Source: a virus
Direction: 5' to 3' (one strand)
Length of the DNA: 58,016 bases
Virus record (IMG/VR): IMGVR_UViG_3300034101_000486
Coordinates: 1-58,016 of that record
The notes below the pieces were generated by a model that worked only from the letters and a program-made list of their open reading frames with translations, had not been told where the DNA came from and ran no database searches. The translations under genes were made by a program, and so were the position numbers. Positions 40,369 to 49,133 of this stretch are shown here, piece by piece (within the stretch, counting starts at the first letter, position 1; every line of letters begins with the position of its first letter).

Positions 40369-41567
40369 CAGAACGTCCCGCCGTTAATGTTACCCGCCTG
40401 AGCAACGCCCAGCACACCCCACGCGGCAGCTTGATCAACCGCCGTAAACAGACTTGTACCCACAGAAGTGCCGCCCAAGTTGATCAACGCAGATCCGGCG
40501 CTCGTAGCACCCGTACCACCCTGATTCACCGCGATAGGGTAAGAAACACCAGCCGTGTCAGCACGTAAGACGTCAGTGCCGTCGCTGTACAAAATAGCAC
40601 GTTCGCCGCTAGCGAGGATAACTCCTAAGCCCGCCGGTGTTTTTACGGTGAAGGTGTAAGCGCCGCTGGTCTGGTTGTCAACCCAGTACTGCTGTACTGT
40701 GGCGGGCACAATGATGTTACGATTACCGGTCAGCGTGCCCGTAAAGCGATACGCCACGCGGTTGAGTTCAGTACCGGTCAGCGTGTAGTTACCTGTACCG
40801 CCGACGGCAATCACGGTATAGTCAAATGCGAACGTCGCAGATTGACCGAAACCGATCGTGTAAAAGTTGGTACCGTCGGAGGCGATGATTGAAGACTCTC
40901 CTGGCTGAAAGCTCAAGAAAGATGTACCGTCAATCAGCGTAGATCCAGGAGCATCAGCTGAAATCGCACCGCTACCCGAGTTACGCAAGTAGAGGAACCA
41001 GTTATTGCCGACGACTGTGGGGTCGGGCAGCGTCAATGTGCCACCCGCGCCGGTCCAGTTGAACATCTTAGCGCGGTCGGACTGGGTACTCGTGTAGTTG
41101 CTGTTGAACGATGTAATCGGCACTGACTGAGAAAGCAACGCGCCCACGGCTACGATACCTGTACCGGCTAACGCGGAGGCGTTGGCTTCAGAGACCGTAG
41201 CGCCGAACTGCAACGATTCCCAAGTACCCGCCACGGTCGAGTTGTTAGTCAGGTAGACCTGCCAGACCGTTCCTGAGGCAATCGAGACGATCTGAACTCC
41301 GGTGGCGTCCTTGACTACAAAAGTCTGAGCGCCTTGGTTATTGAACAGAACCGTATTACCTGTGCCAGTCTTAGAGGCATCAGGCATCGTGATTGACAAA
41401 CCAGCAGAGGACGCCGTGACGTCCATGATGCGGGTGGCGAGGTTGTTGCTAGCGGAGGTTTCTTCTGGCCAGCTCAGAACAATGTTTGTTGAGAGCGCAA
41501 CTGAACTGTAGCTGATCTCGCTGGGGTAGATATTAGCGCCACCAAAGACGTCGGTATAAATAGGCAT
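40368..41567 (-). CDS. Tail fibre-like protein, 399 aa
   Basis: A Thr/Ser/Gly/Ala-rich beta protein with repeated strand-turn units (LTLPDPTVVGNNWFLYLRN, RNIIVPATVQQYWVDNQTSG) similar to fibre-shaft and trimeric beta-helix modules. It ends VAQAGNINGGTF. The NGGTF-type ending is close to the end of the 826-aa fibre (VDGGTF), suggesting a shared C-terminal assembly segment. It overlaps both neighbours by one base. Confidence 0.65.
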   Translation of the reverse strand: MPIYTDVFGGANIYPSEISYSSVALSTNIVLSWPEETSASNNLATRIMDVTASSAGLSITMPDASKTGTGNTVLFNNQGAQTFVVKDATGVQIVSIASGTVWQVYLTNNSTVAGTWESLQFGATVSEANASALAGTGIVAVGALLSQSVPITSFNSNYTSTQSDRAKMFNWTGAGGTLTLPDPTVVGNNWFLYLRNSGSGAISADAPGSTLIDGTSFLSFQPGESSIIASDGTNFYTIGFGQSATFAFDYTVIAVGGTGNYTLTGTELNRVAYRFTGTLTGNRNIIVPATVQQYWVDNQTSGAYTFTVKTPAGLGVILASGERAILYSDGTDVLRADTAGVSYPIAVNQGGTGATSAGSALINLGGTSVGTSLFTAVDQAAAWGVLGVAQAGNINGGTF

Positions 41568-42199
41568 TACGCTTCACTCCTGTTTGCAGTACGATCCATG
41601 ATACGCTTCAGGTCTTCCCCGTTGAGCGCCTGAGCAGCGCGGTCGTACATCATTTGCCACGTCTGAATACGCTCATCACTTTTGAGGAACGGGGTGGCTT
41701 CGAGCAGCGTTGCGTAAAGCAGCACATCCGGTGCGTATTCAGTGAGCCAGTTGGTTTGAAATTCTTCACCCAGAAAACGCGGCTGCTCGTAGTAAAGTAC
41801 TTCAAGCGTCTGTGCGGTGGCTGGGGTCGGGGTGATAATCCAGTGCTGATAGTCATAGTCAGCATAGTAAGCAGGGCTGCCGGTTTGGGCTTCGTTTGGC
41901 CAGTAGTTGCGAATATATTCGTAAGAACGGGCAAAGATCGGTGTCCCGTTGACAGTCATACTGACGGTATCGCGCCAGCGGTCAGGCTTCAGGTAGACGG
42001 CAACCCCCGCCGAGAGCGGCGTGGTGACGGCACGGATAAAGCCCTCAACCTTGAGTTCACGGGCGATACGGCGCTCACCTAATGTAATTAGGCGAGGTAG
42101 CTGGTCGTAAACGATCTGGTCGCTCTCTTGCGTGAAACCACGTTCAAGGTAGCGACGCACGTCCACCAGCAAACTGTCGTACGTCATGCTATAGCTCAT
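41567..42199 (-). CDS. Head-tail adaptor (SU10 adaptor-like), 210 aa
   Basis: A 210-residue protein with MTYDSLLVDVRRYLERGF, LPRLITLGERRIARELK, a WRDTVSMTVNG turn and TEYAPDVLLYATLLEATPFL, matching the SU10-type adaptor family that connects portal to tail. The start follows ATGGAGTATTT, and a promoter with palindrome lies about 50 bp upstream, making this the first gene of a tail/ejection transcript. Confidence 0.75.
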   Translation of the reverse strand: MSYSMTYDSLLVDVRRYLERGFTQESDQIVYDQLPRLITLGERRIARELKVEGFIRAVTTPLSAGVAVYLKPDRWRDTVSMTVNGTPIFARSYEYIRNYWPNEAQTGSPAYYADYDYQHWIITPTPATAQTLEVLYYEQPRFLGEEFQTNWLTEYAPDVLLYATLLEATPFLKSDERIQTWQMMYDRAAQALNGEDLKRIMDRTANRSEA

Positions 42200-42249
42200 A
42201 AATACTCCATGGGTATTAGCAGCTGATTCAGCATGCGCCGTTTTGATGA

Positions 42250-42279
42250 ATTATAGCCTTGAAACAAGTTTCAAGGCAA
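42250..42279 (-). promoter_or_regulatory. Promoter TTGCCT-N18-TATAAT with 22-bp palindrome in spacer
   Basis: On the minus strand TTGCCT (42274-42279) and TATAAT (42250-42255) flank an 18-bp spacer. A perfect inverted repeat, GCCTTGAAAC-AA-GTTTCAAGGC (42256-42277), fills the spacer and overlaps the -35 box. This could be an operator or a structural element. It drives the adaptor and tail genes. Confidence 0.8.
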
Positions 42280-42295
42280 ATTGTTCTAGTCTGCT

Positions 42296-42772
42296 TCACG
42301 AGAGAAACACAGCTCTCTCGTCAATGCGGCGCTTCTGAAGCCCCTTCAGGACTTTACCCCCCGCCATGCAATACTTCAAGAGTTCCTCAGCAGCACCCGC
42401 TTTATCGCCGCGTAGCAGCTTTTGACGCAACGTCGAACGCTGGAGTGTTCCCAGACCGACGTTAAAAGCAAAAGACACAAGAGCATCAAACTGCCCTTGT
42501 GTAAGAGGTACAGGACAGAAGCGTCCCACTCCACGCTCAAACCGGTTAAGATCGTTTCTGAGAATCCCATCTACTTCTTCTTTTGTAAACTGTCTGTTAT
42601 CTTCCGCACGAAGCGCATAACCGCCTCTTTGATCGATTGGTAGCTTGCCTTGATCTGGATAAAGTACATGACCGACTCCTATAGTCCACAGCTTTGCTGG
42701 GCATTGATAAGGTTTGAACCGAACACCCTCATGGTGTTTGATCATCTCGATTGCTTTAGGCGAGACGTTCAT
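42296..42772 (-). CDS. Endolysin, GH24 lysozyme (T4/P22 type)
   Basis: A 158-residue muramidase. The catalytic triad spacing Glu15-x8-Cys24-x5-Thr30 (HHEGVRFKPYQCPAKLWTIG) is the E-8aa-C/D-5aa-T motif. Cys replaces the commoner Asp, as in P1 Lyz. SFAFNVGLGTLQRSTL and the RRIDERAVFL ending complete the fold. No signal peptide or SAR helix is visible, so export depends on the holin. It overlaps the holin gene by 4 bp. Confidence 0.95.
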   Translation of the reverse strand: MNVSPKAIEMIKHHEGVRFKPYQCPAKLWTIGVGHVLYPDQGKLPIDQRGGYALRAEDNRQFTKEEVDGILRNDLNRFERGVGRFCPVPLTQGQFDALVSFAFNVGLGTLQRSTLRQKLLRGDKAGAAEELLKYCMAGGKVLKGLQKRRIDERAVFLS

Positions 42773-43284
42773 TTACCGAACGCCCGACCACCGAAGTGAA
42801 ACGCGATGATGCTAGCAAACAACGCCTGCGTTTCGCTGTCCCATAACATGTTGAGCAGGTCATCAAACGGAACGCTCATGTAGTAGCCGTACCAGAAACC
42901 CGCGATGTCCACAAAAACCAGCAGGAAAAAGAAGCCGTAAGTAATGACAGGGCGAACGCTGGCGCGGAGGTTTTTCATCCACTGACTGGTTCCCTCATTC
43001 AAGCTCGCGTCATGGGCGTAGATTGCTTGCATCTCTGCCTGCTGAGCGCCGATGAGGGCTTGGCTTGTCTGAGCGGCGCTTTCCGTTGCTAGCTGCTCTG
43101 AGCGGATATGTTCTACGCGCTCTTGAGCTTCAAAACCGAGCTTACGCATCTCCAGCTCGCGCTGGATCTGGAGCTGGGCGAGCGCCAACTCATGTGCTTT
43201 GTCTTGCCGACCTTGAAAGAACTCTAAGAGCTTGGGCAGTCCGCCCATCAAGAATGAGATCAGGGTTGAGAGTAATGTCAGCAT
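42769..43284 (-). CDS. Holin, GTA-type 3-TM family
   Basis: A 171-residue membrane protein. A short N-terminal hydrophobic segment (LLSTLISFLMGGL) is followed by a charged coiled coil (about 25-100), then SVRPVITYGFFFLLVFVDIA and a second segment near the C-terminus (ALFASIIAFHFGG). This arrangement is typical of the GTA holin family, which forms inner-membrane lesions for endolysin release. It lies directly before the lysozyme gene. Confidence 0.75.
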   Translation of the reverse strand: MLTLLSTLISFLMGGLPKLLEFFQGRQDKAHELALAQLQIQRELEMRKLGFEAQERVEHIRSEQLATESAAQTSQALIGAQQAEMQAIYAHDASLNEGTSQWMKNLRASVRPVITYGFFFLLVFVDIAGFWYGYYMSVPFDDLLNMLWDSETQALFASIIAFHFGGRAFGK

Positions 43285-43556
43285 TTGCCGTCCTTTTTAG
43301 TGTCTTCATTTTGCATGAGTTTGATACCGGAGAGGAATCCAATCATGCCACCGATTAGCGTAGAAAACGCGGGTGAAATCATTTTGAATATTTCAGCGTT
43401 ATCTACTTCTTTAGCCCATAACCCGAGCATAAAGGCGGTGACCATTGCCAACACGGAAATGCACAGCGTTGTACTGACCATTAGCGTGACGTACAACGTC
43501 AGTTTTTCCTTGGTGTCTGGCACCGGCTTCCTTGGTTGTCGTATTGGTTTTTGCAT
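43278..43556 (-). CDS. Small two-helix membrane protein, possible second holin
   Basis: A 92-residue protein with a basic N-terminus, two transmembrane helices (YVTLMVSTTLCISVLAMVTA and ISPAFSTLIGGMIGFLSGI) and a charged tail. It sits immediately before the holin gene with a 7-bp overlap. A holin or antiholin role is plausible but unproven. Confidence 0.6.
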   Translation of the reverse strand: MQKPIRQPRKPVPDTKEKLTLYVTLMVSTTLCISVLAMVTAFMLGLWAKEVDNAEIFKMISPAFSTLIGGMIGFLSGIKLMQNEDTKKDGKC

Positions 43557-43562
43557 ACGTCC

Positions 43563-43805
43563 TCACACCAACTTGTCAATCTCAGTATTCTGATTCACGA
43601 TCTGAATGTTGATAATCAACTGCTTCATCCGCATCTCGTAAATCTCCCATTCGTACTGATGAAATTTCTTCAATCTCTCAGTGACCTGCGCCTGCAACGC
43701 CCGTTCAGCGTCCAGCCGCTCTACGCGCTTAGCAAACAGGTCAGTCTGCGTCGGGTAAATGCTAGGCTGAACCACGGGGAAATACTTATCAAAACTGACC
43801 TTCAT
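43563..43805 (-). CDS. Small coiled-coil protein, 80 aa
   Basis: Starts MKVSFDKYFPVVQPSIYPTQ and continues as a charged coiled coil (RVERLDAERALQAQVTERL). It is in the lysis cassette, overlapping the secreted-protein gene by 4 bp. Function unknown. Confidence 0.6.
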   Translation of the reverse strand: MKVSFDKYFPVVQPSIYPTQTDLFAKRVERLDAERALQAQVTERLKKFHQYEWEIYEMRMKQLIINIQIVNQNTEIDKLV

Positions 43806-44089
43806 TTCTTTTCCCTCTCAACTGCTCGGGCGTAGTAATAAAGTACTTTGCTCCGTAATTCTGCGCTATCGGCAACCCCCGCCCATTCGCTCAAATTGTT
43901 CCAAATCACCACCAATTGCCCCGAGTTGCAGCTGTCCCCATTTACGGTAATCCACTGCGAAAGTCTTTGATGCCTTTCGCTCGGGTTGTGCAGCGTCCAC
44001 GCCAGCCCGTAAAAGTCTGAGATCAAACACGTTTCTTTCGCGGTCGCCCCTGCTAGCAGCAGCACTAGTGGTATGAGAGACCAGCGCAT
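43802..44089 (-). CDS. Secreted protein in the lysis cassette, 95 aa
   Basis: A signal peptide (MRWSLIPLVLLLAGATA-KE) precedes a small domain with two Cys (ETCLISDFYG, GDSCNSGQ) that could form a disulfide. There is no lipobox, so it is not a lipoprotein spanin. It may act in the periplasm during lysis. Function is inferred from context. Confidence 0.65.
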   Translation of the reverse strand: MRWSLIPLVLLLAGATAKETCLISDFYGLAWTLHNPSERHQRLSQWITVNGDSCNSGQLVVIWNNLSEWAGVADSAELRSKVLYYYARAVEREKK

Positions 44090-44319
44090 TATTCATTTTG
44101 ACCAATAATGACTAAAGTAACCGAACACTGAGGAAATAGCAGACACGAACCCATACCCATCCAAAGACCGCCGCGCCCCTGATTGGCGAGCGCGACGAGC
44201 TTCTCAAGCTGGAGTTCCATCTTGTCTATCTTCTTCTCCATTTCGTCAAACCGGCGCTCGTAGTCCTGAACTTTCTGCCACAACACGCCGTACTTGACCG
44301 GATCAATATCTACTGCCAT
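44089..44319 (-). CDS. XhlA-like membrane protein, apparent frameshift at the C-terminus
   Basis: The N-terminal half is a coiled coil (YERRFDEMEKKIDKMELQLE) leading to NQGRGGLWMGMG, the start of a transmembrane segment as in haemolysin XhlA-type phage proteins. The annotated frame then continues as SCLLFPQCSVTLVIIGQNE. A -1 shift just after GMG would instead give FVSAISSVFGYFSHYWSK and a TGA ending at 44093, a more typical membrane helix with a basic end. Either one T is missing or frameshifting occurs. It lies between the LamG adhesin and lysis genes. Confidence 0.6.
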   Translation of the reverse strand: MAVDIDPVKYGVLWQKVQDYERRFDEMEKKIDKMELQLEKLVALANQGRGGLWMGMGSCLLFPQCSVTLVIIGQNE

Positions 44320-44322
44320 AAT

Positions 44323-47300
44323 TTATCCGTTAGGGAATGCTGCCGTGGGCGGTGTGAAAGTCGTTGTGTATCTGGCGTAGCCTTTAGTGACTCGCAGGTC
44401 ATCTATGTAGCCGTTTAAGCCATTACTTCCTGGCGCGTTTCCATCACCTCCGATAGTCGGTCTACTAGCAGCACCTAAATACGTGTTTGAATCCGTATAG
44501 GTGGAACCTGATTGCGTTCCGTTTATAAACAGTTTGGTACTGGTCCCTGAACGACAAAGAGCGACATGATGCCAACTTCCTGAAGCAGTTGCTACTGTCC
44601 CAGTAATTCTGATTGCGCCATTTAAATAAAAGTTAATATACCCCGCTGATGAATCAAAATAAATTGTTGGGTAGAACCCGTTTACACCACTAGGTCTAGT
44701 ATCATAAATTAAATACGTTGTAGCTGTGCTATTAAAGTAAATCCAAAATTCAATCGTATAAGCACCAGTGCCAAAAGCGTATAAATCAGAAGTTCCAGCA
44801 TTAGGAACAAGATAATCTCCTGACCCATCAAAGTACATCGATGCCGCGCCAAACTTCTTAACGCTTGTAGAAATCTGTGCATTGCCCACAGTTTCTAAGT
44901 CGTTCATCATGGCGTTGTCAAAGATGGCGGCGTTGGTTGCGTTCAACAATAGCGATGTGCCTGTGACTGCTGTTAATGGTGCTGTTGGTGGTGTAAATGC
45001 GCCCGAGTACACAACAGTGTTGGTAATTCGTACATCAGCAAGATAGCCGTTCACCAAGTTAACTGTGGGAGTTCTGCCGCCAACATACAAAGTTCCTGAA
45101 ATGCTGACAGATGGCGCGGTTGCCGCAGTTGCTAACTGTGCGCCATTTAAATAAATTGTCCAATTACTTCCGCTTTTTACAAAAGCCAAATGATGCCATG
45201 CCTTAATTGGAAATGTAGAGCTTGTTGTGTTACCACTAACATTTTGTCCACTTCCGTCAACATACCATTTGATTGGCTGATTTGCTTGACCGCCTGCTAA
45301 TTGGCAAAACCATTGGCTAGAACCACTTGAATAATATGAAACAGGGTCTTGGTCGCTTGAATATGCGTTTAAATAAACCCAAAACTCCACAGTTGCATTT
45401 GTTTGGTTGAACAAATTAAAAGAAGTGTTGGTAGGCGCACTCAAATAATCACCACTACCATCAAAGTACGCAGAGCCGCCATTCACAGCAGGGTTGTACA
45501 CAACCAATGGTACAAATGGACTGAAGCTTTGGACGCTTGGTGTGCCTGCAACGGTAATAGCGGCGGCATTTGAGCTGTTGTCCAAAAAACGATTTGACTG
45601 ACAAACAAGAACTTGAGTGCCTGAAACTGCTGTAATTGGGGTTATGCTTGGTGTAAACGCAGTAGTATATAAAGCCGTTCCAATTACAAGTCGGCAGTTA
45701 CTAATGTAACCTGAAAAATACCCAGAATCAGATGCGTTAATCCGACCAACGCTCATCACGCCAGTTGAATTATTGAACGCGCCACTTACTGTTGATGATG
45801 TTGCGTCTAATGCGCCATTAACAAAGTACCGAACAGTTGTGCCCGATCTAGTAACAGCAATATGGTTCCAAGTGTTAAGCGTACAAGACAACGATGTTCC
45901 AACAACAGCGGCGTTAGTAGCGCCAATACCATAGACAAGCCCAACTTTTCCAGTGCTATTTACATAGAACTGAAATGACTGATTTGACGCAGTGCCACCG
46001 GGCCATTGAGCCAAAACAATGTTTCCGTTTGTTCCAGCAAAAGATGTTGGGTAGATCCAAGCCTCAACAGTAAAATCCCCGCTAATTACATAGTTAGCGT
46101 TGTCAGGCATGGTCAAATAGTCGCTTGAACCATTGAAGTAGTTTGACCAATCCGCCCCATAAGGCGTGAATGTGCCTTGAGTTGTATTGCCAGCACGAGT
46201 GATGACGAAGTTGTTCTGACTGCTGTCTTTGAAGCCGTTGTTGTTGCCGCCACCGTTGTATTGAGTGGTAAGCAGGGATGTGCCGCTGACTGCGGTTAGA
46301 GGAGCTGTAGGTGGCGTGAATGCAGATGTGTAGACTGCTGTGCCTTTGACCATCCTAGCGTCTGCAACATATCCTGTAATCACGGCTGAAGCGTTGTTGT
46401 AGCCAGACACTTTTACAGTTGCCCCTGATGGGTTATTTACAGTAACACCAGTAACTGATGCAGTCGTTCCCCCCGCTACTCCGTTTACATAGATAGTAAG
46501 CGTATTCCCATTACGAACACCTGCAACATGATTCCAAGCATTTGCAATTAAAGAAGTTGAGGATGCGGTATATTGAGTTGTGCTTTGAAAAACTGAAACT
46601 TGAATACTAGTTGCGCTATTTTGATAAATTTCCCAAGCAAAATTGGCGTTTGTGCTTTGACCATTTGAATAATTAAAAACTGAGCCGCTAGTGCCACTTA
46701 GATACACCCATGCTTCAACAGTAAAATTACCAGAGCCGACATCAAACGCAGAATTGTTTGCGACTGTTAATTGATCCCCACTACCATCAAGATACCCAGA
46801 GCCGTATGTCGCCACACTGCTTGGCAGGGTGAATGGTTGGGCGGGGGATACTGCTGTATCACCATTCTTTGTGATGGTGAAAGCGTTTGTGCTGTTATCA
46901 ATGAAGCGGTTGGACTGGCAAGTCAAAAGGCTTGTACCCGAGATTGCCGTCAGGGGTGTAGTGCTTGGAGTGAAAGAGCCTGTATAAACTGCTGTACCTT
47001 TTACTGCACGCAAATTTGATATAAAGCCTTGAAATGGATTACTTGAATTGTCAAAACCATCTATACCAGATGAAGGTCTATTTGCACCACAAGTGTAGTT
47101 AGAGCCTGTATCTGTGTAAGTTGTATTTACTTGTGTGCCGTTCAAATAAATTTTTATTTCAGAACTTTGACGAACAACCGCAACATGATTCCATGTGTTT
47201 AATGTTACTGAACCGCCAGTTGTTACTGAAGTACTGTATTTATAAAAAGAAATTGCGTTGCTTGCATTTATGTAAATACGAATAGCGTCTGTACTTGCAC

Positions 47301-47784
47301 CAGACAATGCCAAAGTGTCAAATATCGTTGCTAGTGTTGAGTTTGTCTTATAAACCCAACATTCAACAGTCCAATCACCAGTGCCCATTGCATTAGCGGT
47401 ATTTGCGCTAACAGCATTTATGTAATCACCAGAGCCATCAAAGTAATTGCTGTAATACCCAGCCTGATACGGATTAAAGTTATTAGACCGCGCATCACCG
47501 TTGATGGTGACGTTGAAGTTGTTGGTTGATGCGTCAGCGTTGAACGGGGTCACAACAGCAGAAGCTCCCGCACCCACGCCGGTGGTCGGCAATGGCTGCG
47601 CAGAGCCGTCTCCGTGCAGCAGCATCGTGACGTAGTTGAACTGCGGGTCACGGGGGAATGGCCACGTGTTTGTGTTCTGCGCAGCGGCTTGCTGGCTCAG
47701 TGTCCAGACCCCAGGAGCGCTTATGCTGTTAGGAACAACCGGAGTTTTGGAGATCACCCCTCCAGGATACTGGTTAGACATCAA
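44323..47784 (-). CDS. Receptor-binding/adhesin protein with five LamG-like domains
   Basis: An 1153-residue protein. After an N-terminal segment (about 1-105) five concanavalin/LamG-like domains of about 200 residues follow. Each begins with a YFDGSGDYL-like strand and contains TVE(A/C/F)W(V/I)Y, WNHVAxxR and a YLNGT-like strand. Each linker has GTAVYTxxFTPPTAPLTAVSGT, a recurrent phage-fibre linker. Such domains bind carbohydrate or protein, so this is a strong receptor-binding candidate. The DNA here is clearly richer in A+T than its neighbours, suggesting recent acquisition. No endosialidase chaperone domain is seen. Confidence 0.8.
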   Translation of the reverse strand: MMSNQYPGGVISKTPVVPNSISAPGVWTLSQQAAAQNTNTWPFPRDPQFNYVTMLLHGDGSAQPLPTTGVGAGASAVVTPFNADASTNNFNVTINGDARSNNFNPYQAGYYSNYFDGSGDYINAVSANTANAMGTGDWTVECWVYKTNSTLATIFDTLALSGASTDAIRIYINASNAISFYKYSTSVTTGGSVTLNTWNHVAVVRQSSEIKIYLNGTQVNTTYTDTGSNYTCGANRPSSGIDGFDNSSNPFQGFISNLRAVKGTAVYTGSFTPSTTPLTAISGTSLLTCQSNRFIDNSTNAFTITKNGDTAVSPAQPFTLPSSVATYGSGYLDGSGDQLTVANNSAFDVGSGNFTVEAWVYLSGTSGSVFNYSNGQSTNANFAWEIYQNSATSIQVSVFQSTTQYTASSTSLIANAWNHVAGVRNGNTLTIYVNGVAGGTTASVTGVTVNNPSGATVKVSGYNNASAVITGYVADARMVKGTAVYTSAFTPPTAPLTAVSGTSLLTTQYNGGGNNNGFKDSSQNNFVITRAGNTTQGTFTPYGADWSNYFNGSSDYLTMPDNANYVISGDFTVEAWIYPTSFAGTNGNIVLAQWPGGTASNQSFQFYVNSTGKVGLVYGIGATNAAVVGTSLSCTLNTWNHIAVTRSGTTVRYFVNGALDATSSTVSGAFNNSTGVMSVGRINASDSGYFSGYISNCRLVIGTALYTTAFTPSITPITAVSGTQVLVCQSNRFLDNSSNAAAITVAGTPSVQSFSPFVPLVVYNPAVNGGSAYFDGSGDYLSAPTNTSFNLFNQTNATVEFWVYLNAYSSDQDPVSYYSSGSSQWFCQLAGGQANQPIKWYVDGSGQNVSGNTTSSTFPIKAWHHLAFVKSGSNWTIYLNGAQLATAATAPSVSISGTLYVGGRTPTVNLVNGYLADVRITNTVVYSGAFTPPTAPLTAVTGTSLLLNATNAAIFDNAMMNDLETVGNAQISTSVKKFGAASMYFDGSGDYLVPNAGTSDLYAFGTGAYTIEFWIYFNSTATTYLIYDTRPSGVNGFYPTIYFDSSAGYINFYLNGAIRITGTVATASGSWHHVALCRSGTSTKLFINGTQSGSTYTDSNTYLGAASRPTIGGDGNAPGSNGLNGYIDDLRVTKGYARYTTTFTPPTAAFPNG

Positions 47785-48182
47785 ACACCTCCAGGCAGCG
47801 AGTCCGCGCCGTTAGAACCGAAATCAATAATTACATCAGTGGCGGTTGCTGAAACGCTGTCAGCGCCGTTAGACGACATCATTCCGGATGAAATCTGCAG
47901 GGTGTCGTCCTCAGGCGCAACCCACAAGCAGGTCGCCTCATCCAGCGTCCAAGCTGGGCTGGGTCTCGGAGGAATGAACGCGTCTCTCTGAGCGTCATAC
48001 GTAAAGCCGATACCAGCGTAGTTTTTACGCAAGGGTGTGCCGCCGTTTGCGTGCACACCGCCTCGGGTGTTGTAAGAAGTCTGAACCCAACCCGTGCCGA
48101 ACATTCCTGAATTAATCACGTCCTGCTCGGCAACGATGACCTGAGTTACGATTCCGTTTTCTACTTTTGCAAAATGTGCCAT
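47781..48182 (-). CDS. Conserved tail-associated protein, 133 aa
   Basis: The start giving MAHFAKVENGIVTQVIVAEQ is preferred, with a TGAGG ribosome site and family-like beginning. A longer frame extends upstream without support. The core (WVQTSYNTRGGVHANGG, LRKNYAGIGFTYDAQRDAFI, WTLDEATCLWV) is common in cyanophages and other marine and freshwater phages near fibre genes. A role in the tail or fibre is probable. It overlaps the LamG gene by 4 bp. Confidence 0.75.
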   Translation of the reverse strand: MAHFAKVENGIVTQVIVAEQDVINSGMFGTGWVQTSYNTRGGVHANGGTPLRKNYAGIGFTYDAQRDAFIPPRPSPAWTLDEATCLWVAPEDDTLQISSGMMSSNGADSVSATATDVIIDFGSNGADSLPGGV

Positions 48183-48190
48183 GTTTAACC

Positions 48191-49126
48191 TCAGAATATG
48201 ATTGTTCCAGACGACGTCCACTTATAAATGCGATAACCGCCTGAAACAGTGATTGTGGGTGATCCGGTCGTTGCTCGGGCAGCATCGTAGCTATCCGCGT
48301 AACGAATGACGACTACGCCAGAACCTCCGGTCGCGGCTACCGCGCCGTTTTGGTTATTACCGCCTCCGCCGCCTCCGCCGCCGAGATTAGTGCCACCAGC
48401 GGTCGGTTGAATAGTAGCGCCGTCTTCACCCGCTGTACCGCCAGTACCGCCGCCGCCCGAGCCTCCTGAGCCACCAACCTTGTTACCGCCGTTGTTAAGG
48501 TAGTTACCGCCACCACCACCGCCAGCATAAGTTACGGATGAGCCAGTGATGCTTGAGGCTGTACCGTTACCGCCGTTACCTGCTGGGTTATTACCGGCAG
48601 AACTAGTAGTACCGACAGCAGAAGCTCCGCCACCGCCACCACCTGAATACGGCTCACCGCCGGTCTGCGAGTTACCCCCTGCGGAACCTTGACCAGCCGT
48701 CCCAGAGCCAGCACTACCGCCAGAGCCGCCATTTAAAATAGCACCGCCACCACCAGAACCGCCAGATGCTCCGTTATTCTGACCTGATGTAAAACCTGTA
48801 CCACCGCCGCCACCACCGGTAGAAGTGATTGAACCAAAAACAGAATCACCACCTGAACCACCGCGTATTGAATTGGTTTGGCTACCCGCTGTACCACCAG
48901 CGCCGACAGTTACTGTGATGGGAGAGCCTGCGGTCACGGAGAATCCAGAAGCCGTCCTGAAGCCACCCCCGCCACCGCCACCTCCACGACCCATACCGCC
49001 GCCACCGCCACCGGCGACCACTAAGTATTCAACTGTCGGCGGGGCATTAACTGAGACAGGCCAATTGCTCGCCCCTTTAGCTTGCATCTGTTGTCTTGAT
49101 GTCCACATTCCTGAGTATTGAGCCAT
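48191..49126 (-). CDS. Glycine-rich tail-tip adhesin, 311 aa
   Basis: A protein with a short N-terminus (MAQYSGMWTSRQQMQAKGAS), then VEYLVVAGGGGGGMGRGGGG and long poly-Gly stretches with Ser/Ala/Asn, ending in a beta segment (VVVIRYADSYDAARATTGSP and IYKWTSSGTIIF). This is the Gly-rich adhesin class that may fold as polyglycine II helices at fibre tips, such as S16 gp38-like adhesins. It is a paralogue of the next gene. Start has a GAGGAAAAA site. Confidence 0.75.
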   Translation of the reverse strand: MAQYSGMWTSRQQMQAKGASNWPVSVNAPPTVEYLVVAGGGGGGMGRGGGGGGGGFRTASGFSVTAGSPITVTVGAGGTAGSQTNSIRGGSGGDSVFGSITSTGGGGGGTGFTSGQNNGASGGSGGGGAILNGGSGGSAGSGTAGQGSAGGNSQTGGEPYSGGGGGGASAVGTTSSAGNNPAGNGGNGTASSITGSSVTYAGGGGGGNYLNNGGNKVGGSGGSGGGGTGGTAGEDGATIQPTAGGTNLGGGGGGGGNNQNGAVAATGGSGVVVIRYADSYDAARATTGSPTITVSGGYRIYKWTSSGTIIF

Positions 49127-49133
49127 TTTTTCC

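Noticed and set aside
43802-44089. Lipoprotein spanin
   Set aside because: There is a signal peptide, but the segment before Cys (ATAKETC) does not form a lipobox.
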